Positions 23,880-35,180 of a DNA stretch of 64,000 nt are shown in pieces. The translations under genes were made by a program, and so were the position numbers. The stretch comes from Lepus europaeus (Eukaryota; Chordata; Mammalia; Lagomorpha; Leporidae). The notes beneath the pieces are model-generated. The model was given only the letters and a program-made list of their open reading frames with translations. It ran no database searches and was not told where the DNA came from. The stretch is taken from contig NC_084830.1 in the NCBI RefSeq assembly GCF_033115175.1, positions 39,873,409-39,937,408 on the forward strand. The letters are read 5' to 3'. The number at the start of each line of letters is the position of its first letter. Position 1 is the stretch's first letter.

Positions 23880-25377
23880 CTGAGATCTATCCATTATTGC
23901 ACACACAAGTAGTCTGTTTTCTTTTTTAACACTAATCAAAATTCCATAGTTTGCCCTTTGAAGTTTACACCATATTAGCATTTACAGTTTATGATGAGCA
24001 GGTGTAGGAGCTCCTTTCCGGAGAGTAGACCGCGGCCCCCAGGTCTCTGGGCATGGAGCACTCCTACTGTTGAGGAGTGACCCTCAACGTCAGGAATATG
24101 CTAGAGAAGATGGCCATGTGCCATGGTCCTCTGATGCTTCCACTGGTAGAGGAGGCCCCATACAATCTGGATTGTCCCGGGGGCAACTGGGGATTCCCTA
24201 AGAAGGTAAGGCAGTGCAGCTTCCCCTCCCGTTACAACTTGTCACCAGCTCTCCTTTGTTCCGAGAGGCTTGGACTCTGTGTTAGAAGCAGGACTCCAAG
24301 TCACACCCCAGGCTGCTGCAAAGAGATTTCCCCCTCTTGCCTGACAGAGCCTTGGAAAACAGAAAGCAGAGGAGGACAGAGGCTTCATATCTGAGCCCCA
24401 TGGGGTGCATTCTTGGCCAACTGTTGGCCTTGAAGTTAGGAGTCTGATCCAGTATATCCAATTCAATCCCAGTTTTCTGTTGGGGCTGTAATAATCCCAG
24501 ACCTCCGCACATCCAGAACTATGAGCTAAACACTTCCCTCTTCAGTATATTTAACTCATGTGGTTATGAGTCATTGTTAATATGTTCAGCAGATATGCCA
24601 GTTTCCAAGCTACACATCCAAAGTCAGGGTTTTAATTATTTTTCTTAGTGATTTGCTCATGTCTGCATACCAGCAGTCACGCATGGCTAACCAAAGTCAT
24701 CTTGAAATAGTTAACTTAGAATTCATGTCAAATATTTCTAAGATCTCTATCCAGGGACACAGGACATTTATCAAAGTCTACTTCTAAGCTATCTTACAGT
24801 AGGAGATAAAACTATGTGTTTCATACATTAATATCATATATGGAGTGAATAAAAAGTTCACAAGTTCCAGAAACAAGTTTATTATGTCTTTTACAAACTG
24901 AAAAAAAGGAGAAATGTTTATCTGGTGAGCAATCATTTTGCAAATTCCAGAATAATATTGAAGATAATGAAATTTATAAACCTGCTTATCTTCATTTGTA
25001 TCTTATATACTCATATCTTGTATTACAATATGCTTTGGTTTATTTGAAATGTCAGATTAGTGAAACAATAGAATTTTGCAAGGCAAGCTGTTTCTGTCCA
25101 CTTTGACCTTCCTTTCATGTCCTTAGTCCCCATTTTGAGACTGGTGGGAAATCATAGCATTTACTCATTTTGAAATAAAACAATAGAGAAATGTTAGGTA
25201 GGAAGTAAAGTTTTGCCTGTTGTCAACCGTCACCATAATCCCACTCCTCTCAGATAACTTACTGTCCACAGTTTAGTGTATATCTTTCTAGTCATTATAC
25301 ACTACACAACACAGAAACATTTGAATATAAAATAAATACTATTATCATACACATATATCACATATGCTATAGTCTGC
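23880..25377. other. Intergenic DNA with old repeat relics
   Basis: 24430-24560 (GGGGCTGTAATAATCCCAGACC, CAGAACTATGAGC) looks like the end of an ancient repeat. 25215-25370 resembles degraded L1 3'-end text in the minus orientation. Neither call is firm. Confidence 0.35.
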
Positions 25378-25676
25378 TTTTTAATTTTTTATTTGAAAGG
25401 CAGAGTTACAGAGAGAGAGAGAGATTGAGAGAAAGAGAAAGAGATACCATGCACTGGTTCACTCCCCAAATAGAGGCAACAACTGGGGCTGGGCCAGACT
25501 GAAGCCAGGAGCCAGGAGCCAGGAACCTCTTCTCTTGGACCACCCTCTGCGGCCTTCCCAGGCACATTATTAGGGAGCTGTATCAGAACTGGAGCAGTTG
25601 GGACTCAAACAAGTGCCCATATGGGATGCTAGTGTTACAGGGGTTGGCTTTACCCAATAAGCCAAAACTCTGGCCC
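25378..25676 (-). mobile_element. C repeat SINE
   Basis: TTTATTTGAAAGGCAGAGTTAC at left and CCAAAACTCTGGCCCC at right. Confidence 0.93.
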
Positions 25677-25679
25677 CTG

Positions 25680-26012
25680 TTTTTTAATTTTTAAAAAGAT
25701 TTCTTATTTGTTTGAAAGACAAAGTAATAAAGAGAGAAGGAGGGACAAAGGGAGAGGGAGTGAGAGATGGGGAGAGAGCTTGCGTGTGCTGGTTCACTCC
25801 CCAAATGACCACAACAGCCAGTTCTGGGCCAGGCTGAAACCAGGAGCCAGGAACTGGGCCTTCCACACGAGTAGTTCTGCTGCCTGCCTAGACACATGAG
25901 CAGGAAGCTGGATTGGAAATGGAGTAGCCGGGGCTGGAAGCAGCACTCTGATAGGTGATGCTGGCATTGCAAGGGACAGCTTAACCCACTGCGCCACAAC
26001 ATCACTCTCTCA
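25680..26012 (-). mobile_element. C repeat SINE, directly following another
   Basis: It starts 3 bases after the previous element in the same direction (AAAAAGATTTCTTATTTG) and ends GCGCCACAACATCACTCTC. The word GTCTGCTTT/ATCTGCTTT flanks the two-element block, so the pair may share one site. Confidence 0.9.
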
Positions 26013-28726
26013 ATCTGCTTTAAAAAAAAATGAACAATATGGCATTTATTTGTGTACAAAACAGAGCAATTGAGGCAGGTGGTTGTCATTTGGCACTTGG
26101 AGAAATTAACCACAAGTGTGATGTGAGAACAACAAAACCAGCCCTTCCATGAAAAAGGCAGGCCATTCCTTTGTGAAGTTTCCAGCAAAATGCAGATAAG
26201 TTCCTCCCAGCAAAAAATGGGTCTAATATATACTTTAATCGGTCAGAAGAGTGAACGAATTCCCCCCGAAAGCCCCAATGACTGCTTGAGACCTCTCTAG
26301 GGGTTGAGCACGGATGCTACATCCGCCTAGACCCTGGGATGGCCCATGCACACCGTGCAAGATGGCTTGTACCAGAGAAAATGGCAGGGACAGGATCCAG
26401 CAAGGGCCCTGGGCAGTTTAGAAAGCACAGAGCAGCTCCTGCCAGTGCCTGAGCTCATGGGAGGTTTCACCCCTCTGTATGTTTGGCAGATGGCTCCCTC
26501 AGAAAAACCCACTAACGTCCTAATACTGAAGAAAGAAAGAAAAAAAAGAGCACGTTACTTGCAGGTCTAAGGCATTTCTCGGGCTGGGGTTTTGTTGAAT
26601 TAATTTTCCATATTTGCTGTACATGTAAGGCCTTTCTCCAGCATGGATTCTCCCATGATCATTCAGGTGGGAGGTTTGGCTAAGGAATCTCCTGCAGACA
26701 CTGCGCTCCCAAGGCCTTTTTCCAGTGTGAATTCTCGATGCTGAACAGTTTCCAGCCAGGGCTTTCCCACGTGGGCTGCACGCATACTGCGTGTTTCCAG
26801 GGGGAGAGTCTTGGGCAGTGAATAAGATTGTGACTATGGCTAGAAGCTTGCCCATATCTATTCGAATCATAATGTGAATGTCCTCCCACTTTTGGGGGTC
26901 TTGTGGGGCTTCTCGTTATTAGGAAAGGCTGGGGATTTAAGAACGCGCACCCAGATGCGAAGGCCTCAACTTCCCACAGGGGGAAGGGCTCTCCTGATGG
27001 GTGGAATGACCGGGGCAGTGATGGAGCTGTCAGTGTTCCCCTTCAAGGGCCTCTTTGCACAACGGTGCTTTCAGGGCTGAAGGTCTGCACGTGTCCCAGC
27101 CAAGTCTGGCTTCTGCCCAGGTAGATCAGCCAAGTGCAAAATGTCTCCTAGGATTGGGATACATGCCTCACAGGGGTGAGTCTTTGGCATGGATGGTCCT
27201 GCCTTGCAAGTCCTGACCTGTGACATGCCTATAGAAACGCTCTGCTCAGAAGGGTTCTTACCATCCTGCCTTCTATGCCTGCAGTGTGTGTAAGATCCGT
27301 ATGCCCTCCATGGTTGTGGGAACCTGAGCCGGGTGCCTCAGAGCAGCTGCTGCCAAGGGACTGTGCGGGCAGAAAGGTGATGGGGCAGCAGGCAACTGGG
27401 ATGGGGACACAGACAAAACAGCTACCACCACTACCCTCAGACCAGCCGCGGTGCAGTGGGGACAACCGTCCTGTGGCACCTTTCCACTCTCATCACCTCT
27501 GTGACACAAAGACCTCCCAAAGCTCCAGTGGCATGGACAGACCCCAGAGCTGCTACATGACCAGCACAAGAGTGATCTATAACCTATTTTCATCGCATTG
27601 ATAGTGCATCCTGGACAGCTTTTTCTCTGGACACTTACACTTGCTCTTTGTCGTTTGTAATATTTTCACAGTATTCCATTGAGGAGAACAAATCACACAG
27701 TCACATATCTGTAGACACTTTAGCTTCTGCTTTAACTGATGTTTTGACTAATATCAAATAATAATATTCTATTGTTGCGCTAATCCCTATCTGAATTTAC
27801 CTGCCTATTTATTTAGCTACTTGTTTCTGCCTGACACCCTCCGAACATAAACTCTGACAGCAGAGCCCTGTCCCATCCTGCCCAGTCTATCCTTAGCACA
27901 TGGAACAGTAGCTGGCAGATAATGTCATCTGTTGTTACTGGGAGCCCATCTATCTCCCTAGGTCTCTTCGGTGATGCAGGGAACCAAGGGGGAACCTGGG
28001 GCGAGGAGGCTCCCTCTGGGCCTTTCCCTGCCTAGAGCCCTCCTCAGCCACTCCTTCCTGTCTCAGCGCTTCTCAGGGGATTCTGCTTCTCAAAAGCCTG
28101 GGAATCTGCCCAGCCTGAAAGTTTGGAGCCAGTTTGGGACTCAGGAATTCAACCCCTGCCCTGGATTCTTGCCTCTCTGCAACTCCTCTGGCTCTACAGG
28201 ATGGGTGGAAAAGCAGGACACAGCTGGCTGCTGATACCCCTGGATCCCTTTGCTCTTGGTCATATCTGATGTTTGTGTTAGCATCCTTGATGGCTCCACT
28301 GGGCTGTGAGCTGCTGCATAAGAAGTGATCAACATACAAATACTTTAAAATACGCACTTTTCTTTGAGATGAAAGTAACAACAATCCTTTAACTGTCTCC
28401 ATCGCTATGCAGGGTAACGCCTACACTCCTAAAACTGGAAACTGAAAACAGCCACAACCTACATTTTGCACTTACATAGATGGTTGGAAGGCACGAGGGG
28501 TGTGAAGCCCGAACTGAGAGAATCTCAGCCACCCCCGTTTGTCACTGGTTTCAGGTTCCCGTCACACTCTGCCAGTCTATCTCTGTTGGAGACTTTCTCC
28601 TGGGGGTAAGTAAATCTTCCACTTCTACATGATTGGGGACTCGTTATCTCTGTCTTTTTTAGATTCTGACAGTTTTCCAATGATTGGACTATGGAATAAG
28701 GGCATTTTGTTAATAGACATTCGGTA
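26013..28726. other. Intergenic DNA, mostly unique
   Basis: Apart from the zinc-finger relic, this stretch is moderately GC-rich around 26880-27500 and 27960-28250. 27600-27800 resembles a weak L1 3'-end relic. No exon is supported. Confidence 0.45.
26560..26870 (-). pseudogene. Relic of a C2H2 zinc-finger gene
   Basis: On the minus strand there are two finger-linker relics in one frame: RIHTGKRPWE and RIHAGERPYMYS, with finger parts SQTSHLNDH and KYGKLIQQN between and after. Cysteines and histidines needed to bind zinc are lost in several places (for example DHGRIH, YMYSKYGK), and the frame ends soon after. It looks like a retroposed or isolated fragment of a KRAB/SCAN-type zinc-finger gene. 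The parent cannot be named from this. Confidence 0.75.
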
Positions 28727-28740
28727 AGCTGTGTTATTTT

Positions 28741-29081
28741 ATTTTTAAGATTTATTTATTTATTTATTTGAAAGGCAGAGTTACAGAGAGGCAGAGGCAG
28801 AGGCAGAGAGAGAGGTCTTCCATCCACTGCTTCATTCCTCAGTTGGCTCCAACAGCCGGAGCTGAGCCAATCCGAAGCCAGGAGCCAGAAGCTTCTTCCA
28901 GGTCTCCTACATGGGTGCAGAGGCCCAAGGGCTTGGGCCATCTTCTCCTGCTTTCCCAGCCCATCACAGAGAGCTGGATTGGAAGTAGAGCAGCCAGGAC
29001 TCGAACCAACCAACTCGAACCCACGTGGGATGCCAGCACTGCAGGCAGTGGCTCTACCCGCTATGTCACAGTGCCACCTTC
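28741..29081 (-). mobile_element. C repeat SINE, full length
   Basis: AAGATTTATTTATTTATTTA at left; GTCACAGTGCCACC at right; target duplication AGCTSTGTTATTTT at 28727-28740 and 29082-29095 with one mismatch. Confidence 0.95.
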
Positions 29082-29095
29082 AGCTCTGTTATTTT

Positions 29096-30098
29096 GGGGG
29101 ACATTAGTTATGCAAAGTCTAATTTCTTCTGTCTTCTGTGACTATCACGTTCTCTTCCATCCTTTTCAACTCTTCATTTTTATTCTATTTATTGTTTTCA
29201 GTCCTGTCTCCATGTCTGTTACTGTACACAGGAAATGTTTGTCTTCTCTACTGCTTCTAATTTTTTTCTATTTCTTTCCTGGACTTTGCAGAATTCATGT
29301 TTCAGTCACCTGTATCTTTTCCCCATGCCACCTCTGAACTTTCGCTTCTCTTTTGTGTGCTTCCTTTACAGGACTGATTGTTTCACTGCTTTTTAAAACT
29401 TATAAAAATGATACATTTAGCCAAAAATTCTATCTGCTCTGTAGCAACAGTTTCTAGAGAGCGTTCTCTGTCCACCATTTGTTGTCTTGCTTCTTTTCTT
29501 CTCTCTTTTTCGTTGCTTTATAGCTCCTAGGTAGTTTTAAAATTACTACTCATTCTTTGACAAGGTGCATTATTTCTGGACCAGCTATTTATTTGTAAGA
29601 GTTCATATAAATGAGAAGCCAAAGCATTATTCCCGGGCAGCAGGAATTCTGATTTGACACAGGAGTATGTATGTGAGCTTTTCAGTCTCTACTTCTCTCC
29701 CATGCAGCTGTGACCAGCAAGCAACACAGGCCTAAGAAGAAAGCACACTCTCTCCTTTCCCGTCTGATTTACCTGTAGTTTTGTCAGCGATCTCTATGGC
29801 TTCTCTGAGTCAGTCCTCATTTCTTATACGTCCTATGATAATTTGAGATCGTAGGCTCGATCTCTGTGTTCCGGAGTCCCTAATAAGTAGCACCCATCTT
29901 TGAAATCAATTGAGAGATTGACACATGAGTGGACAATGAAGATAAAAATCTTACTTTTTTAATGTTAAACTTATTTGGGGAAAGTGTGGATTATTGTGAG
30001 AGTCAATTGGATTCAGATACACTTACCTAAGTATATAAGAGAGAAGTTTTATAGGGGTATTCTGAGAAGTTCCTAAGTGGTGTTTCAAATGCTTAACA
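29096..30098. other. Intergenic DNA, no feature recognised
   Basis: T-rich on the plus strand; no exon or secure repeat. Confidence 0.45.
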
Positions 30099-30112
30099 CA
30101 CACACACACACA
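30099..30112. repeat. Short CA microsatellite
   Basis: Seven CA units beside a SINE insertion. Confidence 0.8.
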
Positions 30113-30121
30113 TCACTTGAT

Positions 30122-30438
30122 TTTTTTTTAAAAGATTTATTTTATTTATTTGAAAGACAGAATTAGAGAGAGAGGCAGAGAGAAATAGGTCTTCCATCTG
30201 CTGGTTCACTCCCCAAATGGCTGCCAGAGCTGAGCAGATCCAAAGCCAGGAGCTTCTTCCAGGTCTCCCACGTGGATGCAGGGCCCCAAGCACTTGGGCC
30301 ATCTTCCGCTGCTTTCCCAGGCCATTAGCAGGGAGCTAGATTGGAAGTGAAGCAGCTGGGACTCAAACCGGTGCCTATATAGGATGCCAGCTCTGCAGGC
30401 CAGGCTTACCCTGCTGTGCCACGGTGTTGGCCCCCACA
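30122..30438 (-). mobile_element. C repeat SINE, full length
   Basis: T-run and AAAAGATTTATTTTATTTATT at left, GCCACGGTGTTGGCCCCC at right; target duplication ATCACTTGAT at 30112-30121 and 30439-30448. Confidence 0.95.
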
Positions 30439-30500
30439 ATCACTTGATATTTATTAATTTGAAAACCCAGGATGTAAATTATAGTTTTCAGTTTACTTTG

Positions 30501-30834
30501 ATTTTTTAAAAGATTTATTTATTTATTTGAGAGGCACAGTTAAAAAGAGAAAGAGAGAGCCAGAGAGAGAGGGAGAAATCTTTCATCTATTGGTTCACTC
30601 CCCAAATGGCCACAAAGACTGCAGCTGGGCCAGGCCCAAGCCAGGAGCCTGGAATTCCATTTGGGTGTCCCACATGGGTGTCAAGGACCCAAAGACTTAG
30701 GCCATGTTCCATGCTTTCCCAGGGGCATTAGCAGGGAGCTAGATTGGATGGAGCACCCAGCACTCAAAATGGTACTCATATGGAATATTGGTGTCCCAAG
30801 TGGCACTTAAGCCACTGTGCCACAATGCCAGCCC
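30501..30834 (-). mobile_element. C repeat SINE, full length
   Basis: AAAAGATTTATTTATTTATT at left, GCCACAATGCCAGCCCC at right. Confidence 0.94.
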
Positions 30835-32576
30835 CTTTAATTTGCCTTAGAACATGGTTCTTTTTGGCCAGGAAATAGACCTGTTTCCAAATAAATACCT
30901 TAGTAAACTATATATCCATGAGGTTATATTATACTATGGGCCTGGGATTTCTTCGTATAAGACACACAATTGTAAGTCCTTGGGATAGGTCAAGCTTCAT
31001 GCCACGAGGACCTTGCCTAGAGCTTTCCCACCTCCCCTGCCACCAGCAAATGAAGAGGAGAGCCTGAAGCACATGACGTAGCTCACAGGAGGAACACACT
31101 CCAATGTAACACCAGCCTATACTTTGGCGGAAGCCATAAAACCAACCCAAAATATGCAAAAAAATAAAAAAAATAAAGCTTTTGAGAGTCAGTGAGTGTA
31201 TAGTGTGTATGTTATTTTATCAAAATATAACATACAATTTCTTCTTGGCTGTATTCTAGAGATTGAATGAGAGATCCACCATCTCTGGGAGGCTATGCCA
31301 GACTCCCATGCTACCAGCAGGCTTTATCTTTGGCTTTTGGAACATTTTGTCTTCTTGGTTAAAAATAATGAATCTTCGGTTTGAGTGGCAGGTGTTCAGG
31401 AATGTTATTTTTGCTTTTTGGCAAACACATTAAGAGGAAAAGCTGACTGATTTGGTCTGGAGGGAAAGCACAGGGTTAAATCCTAAAATTAAGAGCTAAC
31501 CTCTTAGCAGCAAAAGCAGGAGGCAGGCCCAGACAGGCGAGTTCACCGTTCAGCTTACATTTGGACCTTTCTAGCAAGTTGAGAACTGTTGGTCAAATGT
31601 GGGTGGTTCCAAGAACACCTAACCACAGCTTCTGGGACAGAAGCACTGTGAACAGACCACGCCTCCTGAGCTACAGGAGCTTTCTTTGGCACCTCTGTCC
31701 AGAACTCAAGCGCCTGGGCCCACTGCCCGCAGCGAGGGGTATGGGTGGGTGGATCTACTGCTGGAGATTTAGGGAGGATGGGGGTCTGTCCTCCACAGAA
31801 AGCCAAGCATGCCTTCGATGCTTCAGATCTCAGACTCTCACATTCACTTCTGAGGAATACCAGGCAATCTGCAGGCAAAGTGTCATGACAAATGACCCAA
31901 GGTGTGGGTGGTGTGGGGCAGGAGGGGTGCACAGGACGGATTCGCCACCACGGTGTTGTGTGGAATGCTGTCTCCTGCAGCCTTGCTTCCCTCCCTCCTG
32001 TCCCCCACATCACAGGCCGGGAAGATCCTCTGTCTTAGTGCTGGGATCCAGTGAGCAGGCCCAGGTTTACTTATGGAAATGGGATTGGACTCTGGGGAAG
32101 ACGGAGGAGAGGGCATGGAGACTCTAAGTAAATGCATGGTGGTTGCCCAGCAAGGAGACTGCAGGTCCCAGAAAATGGATAAGCAGGAGTGAGGAACCAA
32201 AGGGTCTTGGAGTGGGATGGACACAGAGGCGGGGCCTGCAGGTTTGTGGCCACATCCCCGGAGGCACTGGCTGCAGTCAGGCCCAGGCTCCCTCAGGCTG
32301 AAGTGGCAGAACTCACTATCAGCTAGACACAGCCTTAGATTTTTCTTTTTTAAAAACATTAACTCTCAATTATAATATACTCACAATTAATATGACTCTC
32401 ATAGCAATGTAAAGATCACCCAAAAAATCGGCTTCCTCATCACCTGTAGTACTGATCCCTTCCACAGATACAACCAACATTAAGCGCATTTTCCATGGCC
32501 TTCTTTTATGGGTTTACATACATTAATATGTAACCCTTAAAAAAAATACAGTATTGTTCTGCAGGGTGGACTTAAA
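30835..32576. other. Intergenic DNA, partly GC-rich
   Basis: 31550-32300 is moderately GC-rich with overlapping open frames on both strands of up to about 190 codons. None resembles a known protein and the frames lack exon signals, so I do not call a gene. Confidence 0.45.
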
Positions 32577-32601
32577 AATGTTTTAAATTTAAGAGGTAGA
32601 A

Positions 32602-32632
<31 letters not shown>

Positions 32633-32860
32633 CAGAAAGACAGCTGGCATCCACTGGGTCACCTTCCGAATGCCTGCAATGCCGGAGCGAGGAGCTGGGA
32701 GCACGAGCCAGGTCTCCCGTGTCCGCGGCAGGAGTCCATGTGCTTGAGCTGTCACTGCTGTCTTCCAGGTGCACATTGGTGGGAATCTGGGGTCGGGAAA
32801 CAGGGAATGGAACCCAGGCGTTCTGCTGTGGGATCAAGCTTCTTAGCCGTGCACCTGTCC
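32577..32860 (-). mobile_element. Older C-repeat subtype
   Basis: GA-rich end at 32596-32640, then TTCCGAATGCCTGCAATGCCGG and a head-side TTCTTAGCCGTGCACCTGTCC. Confidence 0.85.
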
Positions 32861-33059
32861 TGGGGGTGTTTACATCACATCCTTGGCACTATTGTTATTC
32901 TGTAAGAGCAATTTTCCAACTTTTTTTGTGTGTGTGTGAGCTCCCCCATGTCTTGGAAGGCTTCCCCATCGGTGCCCTCAGATTCCACGGTTTGTAATGG
33001 CCACTTCTCGAGCTGTTCTTCCCTCTGGCCTGAATTCTGCCCCATGCATCCCTGAAGGA

Positions 33060-33510
33060 CCACGGGAGCCAGACTCAGCCCTGTCCCCAAGCCCCTGAGG
33101 CACCCGCCTCCCGCCTCCCGGGCGGGAGGTGCTGTCCCTGGTCTTGGCGTTCATAAAGGAACAGCTCTGCAGGGCTCCGCGTCTGCGGGCTAAGCGTGGG
33201 AAGCCCTGCGACGAGTGCCAGGACAGCGACAAAGAGGCAGTGATGAGCGCGGTCGAGGAACGCAGTGGCCCGGGTTCGTTTGCCCGCACTTTCTGTTTGC
33301 CCACAGCCTGCCAACCAGGCCGGCTCTGCAAACACAGCGGCCCATTCTTCCTCCGGTGGAGCTGCCCCAGCGCAGGGGCAGGCCAGAGAGCTTTCCCAGT
33401 GTCACCTCTGTTTACAGAGCTGGAGGCTTCTGTTTAATATTTCCTTGGAGGCCGCAGGACGGGCCAGGACGAGGAAGGACCGAAGCCGCTAGGGGAGCTC
33501 GTTCTTTGCT
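33060..33510. promoter_or_regulatory. Orphan CpG-dense block
   Basis: Roughly twenty or more CG words in 450 bases, far above the intergenic background, with GC-box-like CCCGCC words and a short perfect hairpin (CCTCCCG-GG-CGGGAGG, 33114-33129). No coding exon or repeat explains it. It is about 31 kb upstream of CTHRC1 and 10 kb beyond the FZD6 end, so a distal regulatory element or a non-coding RNA promoter is possible. Confidence 0.4.
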
Positions 33511-33705
33511 GGTGACTTTTCCAGAGGAAGTGTGGAGTTCGTGTATTCAGACCGATAACAGCCTTTCACCGTGCAACTCATTAGATCCTGGAATTGGTTC
33601 CTAAGGAAATATACCCTCAAAGCAGACAGTTTTACTCTGGTTACTGCTTTGGGAAGAAAAGAGGACATTAAGGTTTGTTTTGTTTTGTTTTAGTTTAGGA
33701 TATTT

Positions 33706-33762
33706 TCTTTTTAAGATCTATTTCTTTATTTGAAAGGCAGAATTATAGATATAGATATAGAT

Positions 33763-33794
<32 letters not shown>

Positions 33795-33880
33795 GGAGCA
33801 GTTAGGACTGGAATGGGCATCCATATGGGATGCTGGCATTGCAGGTATAGGATTAGCCTGGCACACCACAGCTCTGGCCC
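33706..33880 (-). mobile_element. C repeat with centre replaced by microsatellites
   Basis: It has the tail (AAGATCTATTTCTTTATTTG) and head (ACCACAGCTCTGGCCCC) but the middle is replaced by GATATA, CA and TA runs at 33746-33796. Confidence 0.85.
33746..33796. repeat. Compound microsatellite GATATA / CA / TA
   Basis: Three adjoining simple repeats inside the shortened SINE. Confidence 0.92.
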
Positions 33881-34025
33881 CTAAACACATTTTCTTAATT
33901 TTTATTGATTTTGTGCCTCTCAACATATTTAAAATGCAATAGCATTTAATAGTATATTGACAAGCAGAGGTATTAAGTATTGGATTTAATGGCATCTGCA
34001 CCAGGTGTGTTAAAACCCAGTGTAG

Positions 34026-34345
34026 GGGGCTGGCCTTGTGGCTCAGAGTGCTAAACTGCTGCTTGTGACATTAGCATCCCATCTTGGAGTGTTGATTTGA
34101 ATCCTGGCTGCAGCTGGGAAGGCAGTGGTGGCCCAAGTACTTGGCCCCCTGCAACCCACATGGAAGACCTGGATGGAGTTCTTGGCTGCTGGCTTCAGCC
34201 TAACCCAGCCCTGGCTCTTGCAGCCATTCATGGAGTGAACCAGCAGATGGAAGATCTTCCTTTCTCTCTCTCTCTGTCTCTCTGTCTCTCTCTCTGTCTC
34301 TCTCTCTCTCTCTCTGTGTGTCACTCTGCCTTTCAAACAAAACAA
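34026..34345 (+). mobile_element. C repeat SINE with CT microsatellite
   Basis: Head GGGGCTGGCCTTGTGGCTC; the CT-rich end has grown to about 55 bases (34262-34318). Confidence 0.94.
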
Positions 34346-34523
34346 ACAACAGTTAAGTGAAAACAAATGGGTAGGAAATATTTAGAGTATGTTCAGTGTC
34401 ATGAAGATCAACTGGGGCAGGTGTTGGGAAATCAATCAGTTTGAACAATTTTTTCTGGGACATTTCTGTCAAGACTTTTGTAGATTCAGTCTTCCTCCCT
34501 TCCTTTTCTTTTACTTTCTTTCT

Positions 34524-34860
34524 TTTTTTAAAAAAAATTTATTTATTTATTTGAAAGGCAGAGTTATAGAGAGGCAGAGGCAGAGGGAGAGACAGAGAGA
34601 GGTCTTCCATCTGCTGGTCTACTCCCCACATGGCCGCAATGGCTGGAGCTGAGCCGATCTGAAGCCAGGAGCCAGGAGCCTCTTCTGGGTCTCCCATGCG
34701 GATGCAGGGGTCCAAGGACTTGGGCCATCTTCTACTGCTTTCTCAGGCCATAGCAGAGAGCGGGATCGGAAGCGGAGCAGCCAGGACTTGAACTGGTGTC
34801 CATATGGGACACCAGAACTGCAGGCAGTGGTTTTACCCGCTACGCCACAGCTCTGGCTCC
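34524..34860 (-). mobile_element. C repeat SINE, full length
   Basis: TTTATTTATTTATTTGAAAGG at left, GCCACAGCTCTGGCTCCCC at right. Confidence 0.95.
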
Positions 34861-34867
34861 CCTCCTT

Positions 34868-35180
34868 TTTCTTTTTTTTAAAATTCATTTTCACTGTATT
34901 TGAAACACAGGGACACACACACAGATCTTCCATATACTGATTCACCCTCCAAATGCCCACAACAGACAGGGCTGGGCTAGACTGAAGCCAGCAGCCCAGA
35001 ACTCAATCCAGGTCCCCCACACGAATGGAAGGGACCCAAACACTGAGCCACCACCTGCCCCCTCTCCAGGTATGCACTAGCAGGAAGCTGGGTGGGAAGT
35101 GGAGGAGACAGGACTCAAACCAGGCGCTCCTCTATGGGATGTGGGCATCCAGAGCTGCAGCTTACCCGCCTACAGGCAGC
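34868..35180 (-). mobile_element. Older C-repeat subtype
   Basis: Contains TTCACCCTCCAAATGCCCAC and GTATGCACTAGCAGGAAGCTGG; head poorly preserved. Confidence 0.83.

Noticed and set aside
31140-31180. AAATAAAAAAAATAAAG run considered as a gene poly(A) site
   Set aside because: A-rich simple sequence with no upstream exon on the plus strand.
31555-32359. Overlapping 150-190 codon open frames on both strands
   Set aside because: No recognisable domain, start context or splice signals; the region is moderately GC-rich, which favours chance frames.
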